Shown here piece after piece: positions 33,916 through 42,091 of a stretch of 54,087 bases of DNA. The DNA is taken from the NCBI GenBank assembly GCA_028278345.1, contig JANQEL010000172.1, positions 1-54,087 of the forward strand, given 5' to 3'. Source of the DNA: Myxococcota bacterium (lineage in GTDB: Bacteria; Myxococcota_A; UBA9160; UBA4427). The notes beneath the pieces were generated by a model. It ran no database searches. It had not been told where the DNA came from and worked only from the letters and a program-made list of their open reading frames with translations. Every line of letters begins with the position of its first letter. The first letter of the stretch is position 1. The translations under genes were made by a program, and so were the position numbers.

Positions 33916-35073
33916 GTGGCGAACGAGATCCGCATTCCCCTCAACAAGCCCTACATCGCGGGCAACGAACTCGCTTACATCCGCGAGGCGGTGGACCGCG
34001 GGCAGTTGGCGGGAGACGGTTGGTTCTCGCAGCGCTGCCACGAATTGCTCGAAGCGCAGACGGGCGCCGTGCGGGTGCTGCTGACTCCCTCGTGCACTGC
34101 AGCGCTCGAAATGGCCTCGATGCTCTGCGGCCTCGGGCCTGGCGACGAGGTCATCCTTCCTTCATATACCTTCGTATCGACCGCGAACGCCTTCGTGCGC
34201 GAGGGGGCCTCGCCGGTCTTCGTCGACATTCGTCCCGATACGATGAATCTCGACGAAGCCGCGATCGAAGCCGCCATCACCGAGCACACGCGCGCGATCT
34301 TCCCGGTCCACTACGCGGGCGTGGCGTGCGAGATGGATGCCATCAACGAGATCGCGAACGCCCACGGTCTCGTGGTGGTCGAAGACGCCGCCCAGGCGGT
34401 GGGTTCGCGATATCGCGACAAGCCCCTCGGAAGCCTCGGGCAGCTCGCCGCCTTCAGCTTCCACGAGACGAAGAACTTCATCTGCGGCGAGGGCGGGGCG
34501 CTCGTGGTCAACGATGCGCAATACCTCGAGCGCGCCGAGATCCTTCGCGACAAGGGCACCGATCGCCAACGCTTCTTCCGCGGCGAAACCGACAAGTACA
34601 CCTGGCAGGACGTCGGTTCGTCCTACGTCGCGAGCGAATTGTGCGCGGCCTTCCTCTATGCCCAACTCGAGAAGCTCGACGAGATCGTGGCGCGGCGCAG
34701 CGAGATCGCCGATCGCTACAGCGATGCGTTGCGGGGTCTCGCCGAGAAGGAACGGCTGCGCCTTCCCGTCGTGCCGCCCCACTGCGAGACGAACGCCCAC
34801 ATCTACAGCATCGTGCTCTCCGACGAAGCGACGCGCGACGCCCTGATGCAGCATCTGCGCGAGCACGGGATCCTCGCCGTCTTCCACTACGTGCCTCTTC
34901 ACACCTCGCCGATGGGGATGCAGCTCTGCGATGGCGCACCACCGAAGCTCCCCGTCACCGAAGACCTCGCCGGGCGCGTGCTGCGGCTGCCCTTCTACCC
35001 GCAGCTCACGGCAGACGAGCAAGGCGAGGTGATCGAGCGCATCCACGACTTCTTTGCGCGGGCCGGTCGATGA
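33916..35073 (+). CDS. wecE: dTDP-4-amino-4,6-dideoxygalactose transaminase
   Basis: This 385-residue DegT/DnrJ/EryC1 aminotransferase matches WecE/RffA. It has IPLNKPYIAGNELAYI at the start, VVEDAAQAVGSRY for the PLP aspartate, and SFHETKNFICGEGGA with the Schiff-base Lys186. It would aminate dTDP-4-keto-6-deoxyglucose (from the RmlA/RmlB route) to dTDP-fucosamine. GTG 33916 gives the family N-terminus. The stop overlaps the next gene's start (ATGA). With the WecD-like gene downstream, the product is probably dTDP-4-acetamido-4,6-dideoxygalactose for a surface glycan. Confidence 0.94.
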   Translation: MANEIRIPLNKPYIAGNELAYIREAVDRGQLAGDGWFSQRCHELLEAQTGAVRVLLTPSCTAALEMASMLCGLGPGDEVILPSYTFVSTANAFVREGASPVFVDIRPDTMNLDEAAIEAAITEHTRAIFPVHYAGVACEMDAINEIANAHGLVVVEDAAQAVGSRYRDKPLGSLGQLAAFSFHETKNFICGEGGALVVNDAQYLERAEILRDKGTDRQRFFRGETDKYTWQDVGSSYVASELCAAFLYAQLEKLDEIVARRSEIADRYSDALRGLAEKERLRLPVVPPHCETNAHIYSIVLSDEATRDALMQHLREHGILAVFHYVPLHTSPMGMQLCDGAPPKLPVTEDLAGRVLRLPFYPQLTADEQGEVIERIHDFFARAGR

Positions 35074-35807
35074 GCGCGGGGGTCGGGATCGTCGCGCTCG
35101 ACTGGGATCGCGAGCAGTTCGGGATTCGGGTGGGCACGATCGATCTCGATCAGGCCGGCGCCGAAGACGTGCTCGCGAAGGACGCGGAGGCGTACGATCT
35201 CATCTACGCGCGGTCGCGAAGCGAGCGTGTGATCGGCGGTGAGCTGCTCGAGACGCTGCACGGCGCGCTGGTGGATCGACGCGTCACCTTCGCACGCGAC
35301 GTCGCGGAACTCGAAGTCGCGGGTGAGCCACCGCCGGGAGAAGTGCGGAGCATCGGCGCGTCCGACGCGTACTCCGCACGCGCCGTAGAGCTCGCCCCCC
35401 AGGCTGCCCGCTACTCGCGCTTCCGCGCCGACCCCGCCTTTCCCGCCGAGTGGACCGACTCGCTCTACCGCCTCTGGATGCAGAACTCGCTCTCGCGCGA
35501 ACGCGCCGACGACGTGCTTGGCTACATCGAAGCGGATCGACTCCTCGGCTTCTACACGATTCGCGTCGCTGGCGAAGCCGCGAACCTCGAACTCTTCGCC
35601 GTCGACGAACCCGCACGGGGGCGAGGCATCGGGACCACACTGCTCGCGGCCGGGCTCCGCTGGATGAAGCAACGCGGGCTCGCCCGGGCCACCGTCACCA
35701 CCCAGCTCGAGAACCCGGCGTGTTCCCTCTATCGCGCGTGCGGCTACAGCGAAGTCTCGCGCGAGTCGATCTACCATCTGTGGCCCCGCGGTCGAGTGAA
35801 GCCATGA
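35070..35807 (+). CDS. wecD: WecD-like dTDP-fucosamine N-acetyltransferase
   Basis: This 245-residue protein has a WecD-type N-terminal domain (IVALDWDREQFGIRVGTIDLDQ) and a C-terminal GNAT domain with the acetyl-CoA loop ARGRGIGTTLLAAG and NPACSLYRACGY. ATGA overlap with wecE shows coupling. WecD acetylates the 4-amino group made by WecE. The order wecE-wecD-GT2 suggests one surface-glycan unit. The symbol rests on domain layout and neighbour. Confidence 0.85.
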   Translation: MSAGVGIVALDWDREQFGIRVGTIDLDQAGAEDVLAKDAEAYDLIYARSRSERVIGGELLETLHGALVDRRVTFARDVAELEVAGEPPPGEVRSIGASDAYSARAVELAPQAARYSRFRADPAFPAEWTDSLYRLWMQNSLSRERADDVLGYIEADRLLGFYTIRVAGEAANLELFAVDEPARGRGIGTTLLAAGLRWMKQRGLARATVTTQLENPACSLYRACGYSEVSRESIYHLWPRGRVKP

Positions 35808-35820
35808 GGGTGGGTCAGAG

Positions 35821-36783
35821 ATGAGTGCAGCCGAAACGAACGCGCCCCATCCCCCGCTTTCGGTCGTGGTGCCGGTGTATCGCAGCGCCGAGAGCCTGCC
35901 GGTGCTGATCGATCGACTCGAACCCGCGCTGCGTGCACTCGGCTGCGCGTTCGAAGTCATCCTGGTGAACGACGGAAGCCCAGATCAGAGCTGGTCGGTG
36001 ATTCGCGATCTCGCCGCATCACGCCCCTGGTTGCGCGGCATCGAGTTGAAGCGCAACTACGGTCAGCACAATGCGCTGCTCTGCGGCATTCGCGAAGCGC
36101 GCCACGAAGTCGTCGTCACCATGGACGACGATCTCCAGAACCCGCCCGAAGAGATCCACAAACTCCTCGAACGCCTCGACCCCGAAACCGACGTCGTCTA
36201 CGGCGCCCCTCGCCGCGAACAGCACGGGCTCTTCCGCGACCTGGCCTCGCGCATCACCAAGTTCGTGCTCGAAAACGCCATGGGAGCCGAAACCGCGAGT
36301 CGCATCTCGGCATTCCGCGCCTTCCGCACCGAGCTGCGCGACGCCTTCGGCCCCAACCACAGCCCCTTCGTGAACATCGACGTGCTGCTCACCTGGGGAA
36401 GCACGCGCTTTGCATCGGTGGTCGTGCAACACGACGAGCGCGCAGCGGGCACTTCCAACTACACGCTCCGCATGTTGCTCGTCCACGCCCTCAACATGCT
36501 GACGGGCTTCAGCGCCGTCCCACTGCGCATCGCGAGCCTCACCGGCTTCGGCTTCACCTTGTTCGGCGTGCTGGTACTGATCTACGTCGTCGGCCGTTAC
36601 CTCATCCAGGGCACGACGGTGGCTGGATTTCCCTTTCTCGCATCGGTGATCGCGATCTTCGCAGGCGCCCAGCTCTTTTCACTCGGCATCCTCGGCGAGT
36701 ACCTCGCACGCATGCACTTCAGGACGATGGGCAGGCCTCCCTTCTCGGTGAGATCGACGACGGAAGAAGGCGACCCGACGTAG
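35821..36783 (+). CDS. GT2 polyprenyl-phosphate glycosyltransferase
   Basis: This 320-residue protein has a GT2 catalytic domain: SVVVPVYRSAESL, LVNDGSPD, KRNYGQHNALLCGI and the metal motif VTMDDDLQNPPEEI. Two C-terminal membrane segments follow (IASLTGFGFTLFGVLVLIYVVGRYL and FLASVIAIFAGAQLFSLGILGEYLAR). This is the layout of ArnC/GtrB-like enzymes that load a sugar on undecaprenyl phosphate. It starts 13 bp after wecD and probably uses the sugar made by it, or decorates the same glycan. Confidence 0.92.
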   Translation: MSAAETNAPHPPLSVVVPVYRSAESLPVLIDRLEPALRALGCAFEVILVNDGSPDQSWSVIRDLAASRPWLRGIELKRNYGQHNALLCGIREARHEVVVTMDDDLQNPPEEIHKLLERLDPETDVVYGAPRREQHGLFRDLASRITKFVLENAMGAETASRISAFRAFRTELRDAFGPNHSPFVNIDVLLTWGSTRFASVVVQHDERAAGTSNYTLRMLLVHALNMLTGFSAVPLRIASLTGFGFTLFGVLVLIYVVGRYLIQGTTVAGFPFLASVIAIFAGAQLFSLGILGEYLARMHFRTMGRPPFSVRSTTEEGDPT

Positions 36784-36832
36784 ACGGTCGGGGTCGCTTT
36801 CTGCTCTCTTCCCTCTCTCCCCTCTCGCCGCT

Positions 36833-37132
36833 CTAGCCGCCGATATTCATCGACTGCGAGATGATCGCGAAGCCATCGGTCGCTTCGAGGCGCTTGCCCA
36901 CGACGGCCTGGTACTCCGGGCTGTCGTACCACTTCTTTGCCGCGGCGGTGTCCTCGAACTTGAGGATCACGGTCTGCTGACCGGGCGGGGACCCTTCGAT
37001 GGTCTCGGCGCCTACGTCGAACACGACGAGTTCACCGCCACTCGCGGCGATCGTCGGGCCGGCACCCTTTTGATACTCGGCGTAGAGGGCGGGATCTTTG
37101 ACGGTGTACTGCGCGATGAAGTACGCGGCCAT
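36833..37132 (-). CDS. DUF1330-family protein
   Basis: This 99-residue ferredoxin-like-fold protein matches DUF1330: AAYFIAQYTVKDPALYAEYQKGAGPTI at the start and TVILKFEDTAAAKKWYDSPEYQAVV in the middle. AAAGGAA precedes the ATG at 37132. Family members are small dimeric stress-response-type proteins without proven activity. It is divergent from the LLM oxidoreductase gene. Confidence 0.92.
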   Translation of the reverse strand: MAAYFIAQYTVKDPALYAEYQKGAGPTIAASGGELVVFDVGAETIEGSPPGQQTVILKFEDTAAAKKWYDSPEYQAVVGKRLEATDGFAIISQSMNIGG

Positions 37133-37221
37133 GGAATTCCTTTCGGGATGGGGATGATGGGGAGGCATCACGGTGGCATCCGCCCCGTTATAGTGACGGT
37201 ACCGCTTGGAGGACTCACGGC

Positions 37222-38094
37222 ATGAAGTTTGGACTCGCATTCGCGAGCAGCATCGGGACGGGTTCCCGATCGGCGCTCGAGATCTGTCGCACGGCGGAGG
37301 CCGTGGGCTTCGATTCGGTCTGGGGCGGCGAGCACGTGATCCGACCCGACCAGATCGAGTCGGCGTACCCCTACACGGCCGACGGCGAGATGCCCGGCGA
37401 AACGGAGACACCGATTCCCGATCCACTCATCTGGCTCGCCTACGTAGGAGCAGCGGCACCGACGCTACGCCTGGGCACCTGCATCCTGATCGTCCCCCAA
37501 CGAAACCCCCTCGTGCTCGCCAAGGAACTCGCAACCCTCGACCATCTCACCGACGGTCGCGTCGAACTCGGCCTCGGCGTGGGTTGGATGCGCGAGGAGT
37601 TCGAAGCGCTGGGCGTTCCATGGGAACGCCGCGGTGCCCGCAACGACGAGTACGTGGCCGCCATGCGCGCCTTGTGGGCGGGCCCGCACGCCGAGTACCA
37701 CGGCGAGTTCGTCGACTTCGCTCCCGCCACCTGCAGCCCGCGCCCGGTCAATGGATCGATCCCGATCCTGGTGGGCGGCGATACGCCCGCCGCCATCCGC
37801 CGCGCAGCGCGGCTGGCCGACGGCTACTTCCCGGGAACCAGCGACCCCGAGGTGCTCGCCGGGTTGATCCAGTCCGTTCGCGTTGCGGCCGAACGCGAGA
37901 ACCGCGACCCCGACTCGATCTCGATCCACTCGATCTTCGGCCCCCAGATGGCCGACCCGACGGCGGGCGCCGAACAACTCCAGAAGCTCGGCGTAGAACG
38001 AGCCATGGTTCCGGCCTTCTTCTTCGCCGGGCCGGATGGCATGGACAAGCTCGCGGAGTTCGGCGAGGGGGTGGTGAGAGCCTTCGCGGGCTGA
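37222..38094 (+). CDS. LLM-class (F420-type) oxidoreductase
   Basis: This 290-residue luciferase-like monooxygenase has KFGLAFASSIGTGSRSALEICRTAEAVGFDSVWGGEH at the N-terminus, RVELGLGVGWMREEFEALG in the middle and SIPILVGGDTPAAIRRAARLADGYFPG towards the C-terminus. This is the pattern of F420-dependent (or FMN-dependent) enzymes. A GGAGG-type ribosome site precedes the ATG. A second LLM gene of equal length lies in the operon at 42092; the two are clearly paralogous in plan but differ in sequence. Substrate unknown. It suggests that F420 is made by this organism, which is an inference. Confidence 0.92.
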   Translation: MKFGLAFASSIGTGSRSALEICRTAEAVGFDSVWGGEHVIRPDQIESAYPYTADGEMPGETETPIPDPLIWLAYVGAAAPTLRLGTCILIVPQRNPLVLAKELATLDHLTDGRVELGLGVGWMREEFEALGVPWERRGARNDEYVAAMRALWAGPHAEYHGEFVDFAPATCSPRPVNGSIPILVGGDTPAAIRRAARLADGYFPGTSDPEVLAGLIQSVRVAAERENRDPDSISIHSIFGPQMADPTAGAEQLQKLGVERAMVPAFFFAGPDGMDKLAEFGEGVVRAFAG

Positions 38095-38099
38095 CACCC

Positions 38100-38123
38100 G
38101 CTCCAACTGGATGCGAATCCAGT
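38100..38123. repeat. Copy 2 of a 24-bp palindromic repeat
   Basis: It differs by one base from the copy at 29235-29258. Core 38106-38123 is ACTGGATGCGAATCCAGT, palindromic except for one pair. It begins 5 bp after the LLM stop codon. Confidence 0.7.
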
Positions 38124-38127
38124 GGAC

Positions 38128-38594
38128 TCAACGCGCCTCACGACAGCGCAGCAGATAGCCGGCCATCCGTTCCTCATGTGGGAGGTGCTCCGCCACGTGG
38201 CGTGCAGTGCTTCGCTCGGCCCTCGGGAGAACTCGCTCGCACGCCCCAACGCTGCGAACGCAACATCGGCGCTTCGCAACTCGCCGATGATGCGGGCGTC
38301 GCGGGCTTCGACTTCGAAGTAGTCGGCATCCGCCGAATCGAAGAAGGTGCGCATCGGGTTGCGCCGAGCGTTCAGGAAGTAGATCTCGGGCATGTCGGGA
38401 GGATAGAGGGGCGCCTGGTAGAAGACCTCGCGCCCCCGCCAGTTGCCGGCGTGGATCTCGCGCGCCCAATCGACGTAGCCCTTCGAATCCCCGAGCAGCA
38501 CTTCGAGGAGCACGGAGCCCTGCAACTCGAAGAAGAAGAGCAGACGGACGCCCAGCGCCGCCGTGAACAAGAGGAGAAGGGCTCGGCCGCTCAC
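38128..38594 (-). pseudogene. Internally deleted and frameshifted GT39-type glycosyltransferase
   Basis: The first 66 codons from GTG 38594 encode a clear GT-C N-terminus (LLLFTAALGVRLLFF, then YVDWAREIHAGNW, VFYQAPLYPP). Straight after, near 38397, the frame runs into what reads as a C-terminal periplasmic tail (EIYFLNARRNP, FFDSADADYF, ARIIGELRSADVAF), without the several hundred codons of membrane segments expected. A second lesion, a frameshift near 38200-38230, moves the last part (ARHVAEHLPHEERMAGYLL) to another frame that stops at 38128. GTGA overlap with the upstream methyltransferase gene shows the old operon. Family identity is inferred from the two ends. Confidence 0.72.
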
Positions 38595-39328
38595 GTGCGC
38601 GTCCCCGTCGCGACTACGTAGGACCAGAAGCGACGCGGTATCAGCGCACCCATACCGCGCTCGAGCAATCGAAGCAGGCCGCGAATCCAACCGACGCGGC
38701 CAAGAGAAGGAAGCCCCATCTGGTAGTGAAGCACGACCCGCCGCAGCGGCAGGGCCTGCGCGGCATCGAAGGCGAGATCACGAAGCGGCAGGCCTTCCAG
38801 CAACGACGCCACGTAGGCCGCCGAGAACTTCTTCGCCCCCGCCTCCGCGGGCACGAGCCAGATCTGCAGCGCCACGAAGGGGTTCTTCGCGTTCGGCTCG
38901 AGCAGGAAGAAGCTTCCCCCCGGCGCAAGCACGCGCATCGCCTCTTCCACCACTGCACGCGGATCGTCCATGTGGTGGAGCACGTCGCGAATCACCACGC
39001 TCTCGAAACTCGCGTCCGCAAAGGGAAGCCCCTGTGCGCGCGACACCGCGAGCTCCACTCCCGGCACTTCCTTCCGCGCAAACGAGAGCTTCTTCGGAAA
39101 GAGATCGATCCCGAAGCAACGCGCATGCTTGCTCAGGCGAGACAGGTTGTTCCCCTCACCACAGCCGATCTCGAGACACGGCGAGCACACCGCGCGGCAA
39201 AGGGGTTCGAGGAGTTCGTCCTCGGTCTCCGAAAAACCGGCGCCCCCGGTCGTCCAGCGAAAGTGCTCGACCTCGGGAGCCTCGAAGTACTCCCGTTGGA
39301 CGCGATCGAATTCGCTCTCGCCAGGCAC
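38591..39328 (-). CDS. Class I SAM-dependent methyltransferase
   Basis: This 245-residue protein has motif I CLEIGCGEGNN, then CFGIDLFPKKLSFA, LPFADASFESVVIRDVLHHMDDP and VLAPGGSFFLLEPN, the Methyltransf_11 layout. The C-terminal part contains a weakly hydrophobic stretch (FVALQIWLV) and basic helices, suggesting contact with the membrane. GTG 39328 is the start; a 14-codon ORF with its own ribosome site ends 5 bp upstream. The stop overlaps the start of the decayed glycosyltransferase gene, its former operon partner. Confidence 0.88.
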   Translation of the reverse strand: MPGESEFDRVQREYFEAPEVEHFRWTTGGAGFSETEDELLEPLCRAVCSPCLEIGCGEGNNLSRLSKHARCFGIDLFPKKLSFARKEVPGVELAVSRAQGLPFADASFESVVIRDVLHHMDDPRAVVEEAMRVLAPGGSFFLLEPNAKNPFVALQIWLVPAEAGAKKFSAAYVASLLEGLPLRDLAFDAAQALPLRRVVLHYQMGLPSLGRVGWIRGLLRLLERGMGALIPRRFWSYVVATGTRT

Positions 39329-39333
39329 GTCGC

Positions 39334-39378
39334 TCAGTGCAGCTCGTAATCGCGGTGGATGAACGGCGCATGGGCCAT
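39334..39378 (-). CDS. Possible 14-residue leader peptide
   Basis: An ATG with GAGGA 8 bp upstream opens a frame MAHAPFIHRDYELH then TGA, 5 bp before the methyltransferase GTG. It may be a leader for translational coupling, or chance. No attenuator hairpin is obvious. Confidence 0.3.
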   Translation of the reverse strand: MAHAPFIHRDYELH

Positions 39379-39495
39379 GACGGGTGTCCTCGCTGGCAGG
39401 GAAAAGGCGAGCGATACGGCGAGGTTAAAACAGTTGATCGGGGACCGCGACGAAGCCTAAGCTGTGCGGCCGGGGGGTCGTTGGGAGGCGCAACC

Positions 39496-41199
39496 ATGCT
39501 CGATCTCTGGATTCGCGGCGGCACCATCATCGACGGTACGGGCGGCGCGCGCTTCGAAGCCGACCTCGGCATCCGAGATGGCGTGATCGTCGAGGTCGGT
39601 GCAACCGATGAACCGGCCAAGCGCGAGATCGATGCACACGGCTTGCTGGTTGCGCCGGGTTGGGTCGACGTCCATACCCACTACGACGGGCAGGTGAGTT
39701 GGGATCCCTATCTCACGCCTTCGTTCTGGCACGGTGTCACCACCGTCGTGATGGGCAACTGCGGGGTGGGTTTCGCGCCCGCCGAGCCCGAACGACACGA
39801 GTGGCTGATCAGCCTGATGGAGGGCGTCGAGGACATTCCCGGTACGGCGCTCGCCGAAGGGATTCGCTGGGAGTGGGAAGGCTTCCCCGAATACCTCGAC
39901 TCGATCGACAAGAACCCCCACGCGATCGACATCGTGGCCCAGGTTCCCCACGGCGCACTTCGCGCCTATGTAATGGGAGAGCGCGGGGCCGATCACACCG
40001 TCGAACCCTCACCCGAAGAGATCGAGATGATGGGGCGGCTTGCGCGTGAAGCCATCGCCGCCGGCGCCGTCGGGTTCACCACATCGCGCACACGCAATCA
40101 CCGCACGCGCGACGGCGACTTCACACCGAGCCTCACCGCGGGGCCCGAAGAGATGCTCGGGATCGCGCGCGAGATCGGGAAGGGCGGCCGCGGTGTCTTC
40201 GAGGTCGTGGCCGACTTCGCCGATGTCGAATCGGAGTTCGCGCTGTTGCGCGAGATGGTCGAGGTGTCCGGTCGACCGATGTCGATCTCGCTGGCGCAGA
40301 ACGACGTCGTGCCGGATCAGTGGCGAACCCTGCTCGACCTGATCGCCCAGGCGAATCGCGATGGCCTGGAGATGAAGGCCCAGGTGCCGCCGCGCGCGAT
40401 CGGTCTACTGCTGGGCCTGCAGGCGACGCTACATCCCTTCGTGGGGAGCGCCCACTACCGGGAAATCGCGGACCTCCCCCTGGAAGAACGCGTCGAGCGT
40501 ATGCGCGATCCCGACACGAAGACGAAGATCCTCGCCGATTCCCAGACGCCCGGCATCGAGATCCTCACGCAAAAGCTCGACCGGATGTTCGAACTCGGCA
40601 CACCGCCCAACTACGAACCCTCGCGCGAAGACAGTCTCGAGGCGCGCGCCGAAGCCCTCGGCGTCGAACCCCTCGACCTCGTCTACGACCTGCTTCTCCA
40701 GGACGGCGGCAAGGCGCTCCTCTATCGCACCTTCCTCAACTACACCGACTTCAACCTCGATGTCGCCCGCGAGATGCTCCTCGATCCCAACACGGTGCCC
40801 GGGCTCGGCGATGCCGGAGCCCATGTCGGGCTGATCTGCGACGGCAGCTTCCCGACCTTCCTCGCCCTCCACTTCGGACGCGATCGAACACGCGGCGAGA
40901 AGTTCGAGCTCGAGTGGTTGGTGAAGCGGCAAGCCGCCGATACCGCGGCGCTGATCGGCCTCGACGATCGCGGCGTGATCGCGAAGGGCAAGCGCGCCGA
41001 TCTCAACCTGATCGATTGGGACGCGCTGCAACTTCACCACCCCGAGATCCTCTTCGACCTTCCGGCCGGTGGGAAGCGACTCGTGCAGCGCGTCGACGGT
41101 TACCGCATGACGCTCGTCGCGGGCGTGCCGATCTCCGAAGACGGAAAGCCCACCGGCGAACTCCCGGGCAAACTCGTGCGACACGCTTCGCCCAATTGA
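39496..41199 (+). CDS. D-aminoacylase-like (N-acyl-D-amino-acid deacylase family) amidohydrolase
   Basis: This 567-residue amidohydrolase has the metal motif VDVHTHYDGQVSWDP with His60 and His62, then GVTTVVMGNCGVGFAP with the conserved Cys and Asn, and the late GLGDAGAHVGLICDGSFPTF. This is the D-aminoacylase branch of AHS3-type enzymes, which hydrolyse amides or cyclic ureides. GGGAGG lies 7 bp before the ATG. It is the first gene of a seven-gene run with gaps of at most 42 bp. In this setting the substrate may be an amide-bearing xenobiotic or natural product; that part is inference. Confidence 0.93.
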   Translation: MLDLWIRGGTIIDGTGGARFEADLGIRDGVIVEVGATDEPAKREIDAHGLLVAPGWVDVHTHYDGQVSWDPYLTPSFWHGVTTVVMGNCGVGFAPAEPERHEWLISLMEGVEDIPGTALAEGIRWEWEGFPEYLDSIDKNPHAIDIVAQVPHGALRAYVMGERGADHTVEPSPEEIEMMGRLAREAIAAGAVGFTTSRTRNHRTRDGDFTPSLTAGPEEMLGIAREIGKGGRGVFEVVADFADVESEFALLREMVEVSGRPMSISLAQNDVVPDQWRTLLDLIAQANRDGLEMKAQVPPRAIGLLLGLQATLHPFVGSAHYREIADLPLEERVERMRDPDTKTKILADSQTPGIEILTQKLDRMFELGTPPNYEPSREDSLEARAEALGVEPLDLVYDLLLQDGGKALLYRTFLNYTDFNLDVAREMLLDPNTVPGLGDAGAHVGLICDGSFPTFLALHFGRDRTRGEKFELEWLVKRQAADTAALIGLDDRGVIAKGKRADLNLIDWDALQLHHPEILFDLPAGGKRLVQRVDGYRMTLVAGVPISEDGKPTGELPGKLVRHASPN

Positions 41200-41206
41200 G
41201 GCTCCC

Positions 41207-42049
41207 ATGACCCCGACCCTCCCTACCCAGTACGACACGTTTCGCGTGAAGCCCCTCTCGCCCACCATCGGCGCCGAGGTGCAGGGCTTTCGCATGCACG
41301 GGGAGCATCCCGATTCGGTCATCAAGGAGATCCGCCAGGCGCTGCTCGACTGGAAGGTGATCTTCTTCCGCGAACAGGACGTGCCGACCGAAGACCACAT
41401 CGCCTTTGGTCGGCGTTTCGGCGAACTCGAGATCCATCCCTTCGCGACGAACCACCCCGATCATCCCGAGATCGTGGTGATCCACCACTCCGAAACCTCG
41501 AAGTACGGGCAGAATAACTGGCACAGCGACGTCACCTGGCGGCTCGAACCCTCGTTGGGCTCGATCCTTCGCGGCATCGTCATCCCCCCGGTTGGAGGCG
41601 ACACCCTCTTCGCCGACATGTACGCGGCCTTCGACGGCCTCAGCGACGAGGTCAAGGAGAAGCTCGACGGCGCCGTGGCCGAGCACAACTTCCTCGGGCC
41701 CTTCGGCTACCGAATGGACGAAGAAGAGAAACGCGCACAGCTCGAGAAGTATCCCCCCGCGCAGCACCCCGTCATCCGCACCCACCCCGAGACCGGTCGC
41801 AAGGGTATATATGTCAACAGCGCCTTCACGATCGAGATCCTCGAGATGGAGAAGACCGAAAGCGATGCCCTGCTCAAGAAGCTCTATCGCCAGGCCGCCA
41901 TCCCCGAGTACCAGTGCCGCTTCCGCTGGGAAGAGAACTCGGTCGCTTTCTGGGACAACCGCGCCGTGCAACACTACGCAGCCTTCGACTACCCCGGCCA
42001 TGCGCGCCGAGTCGAGCGCGTGACGATCGTGGGCGACAAGCCCTTCTGA
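41207..42049 (+). CDS. TauD/TfdA-family Fe(II)/2-oxoglutarate dioxygenase
   Basis: This 280-residue enzyme has the HxD site in NNWHSDVTW (His106, Asp108), the distal His256 in NRAVQHYAAFDYPG and the 2-oxoglutarate Arg267. VQGFRMHG and FREQDVPTEDHIAFGRRFGELE are typical of TauD/TfdA. Members oxidise sulfonates, phenoxyacetates, carnitine precursors and similar compounds. It begins 7 bp after the amidohydrolase gene, so the two are co-translated. It contains all active-site residues; the substrate is open. Confidence 0.94.
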   Translation: MTPTLPTQYDTFRVKPLSPTIGAEVQGFRMHGEHPDSVIKEIRQALLDWKVIFFREQDVPTEDHIAFGRRFGELEIHPFATNHPDHPEIVVIHHSETSKYGQNNWHSDVTWRLEPSLGSILRGIVIPPVGGDTLFADMYAAFDGLSDEVKEKLDGAVAEHNFLGPFGYRMDEEEKRAQLEKYPPAQHPVIRTHPETGRKGIYVNSAFTIEILEMEKTESDALLKKLYRQAAIPEYQCRFRWEENSVAFWDNRAVQHYAAFDYPGHARRVERVTIVGDKPF

Positions 42050-42091
42050 TCCGATCGTCCCCCACACTCCGCGATATCCCGAAGAGGCCCC

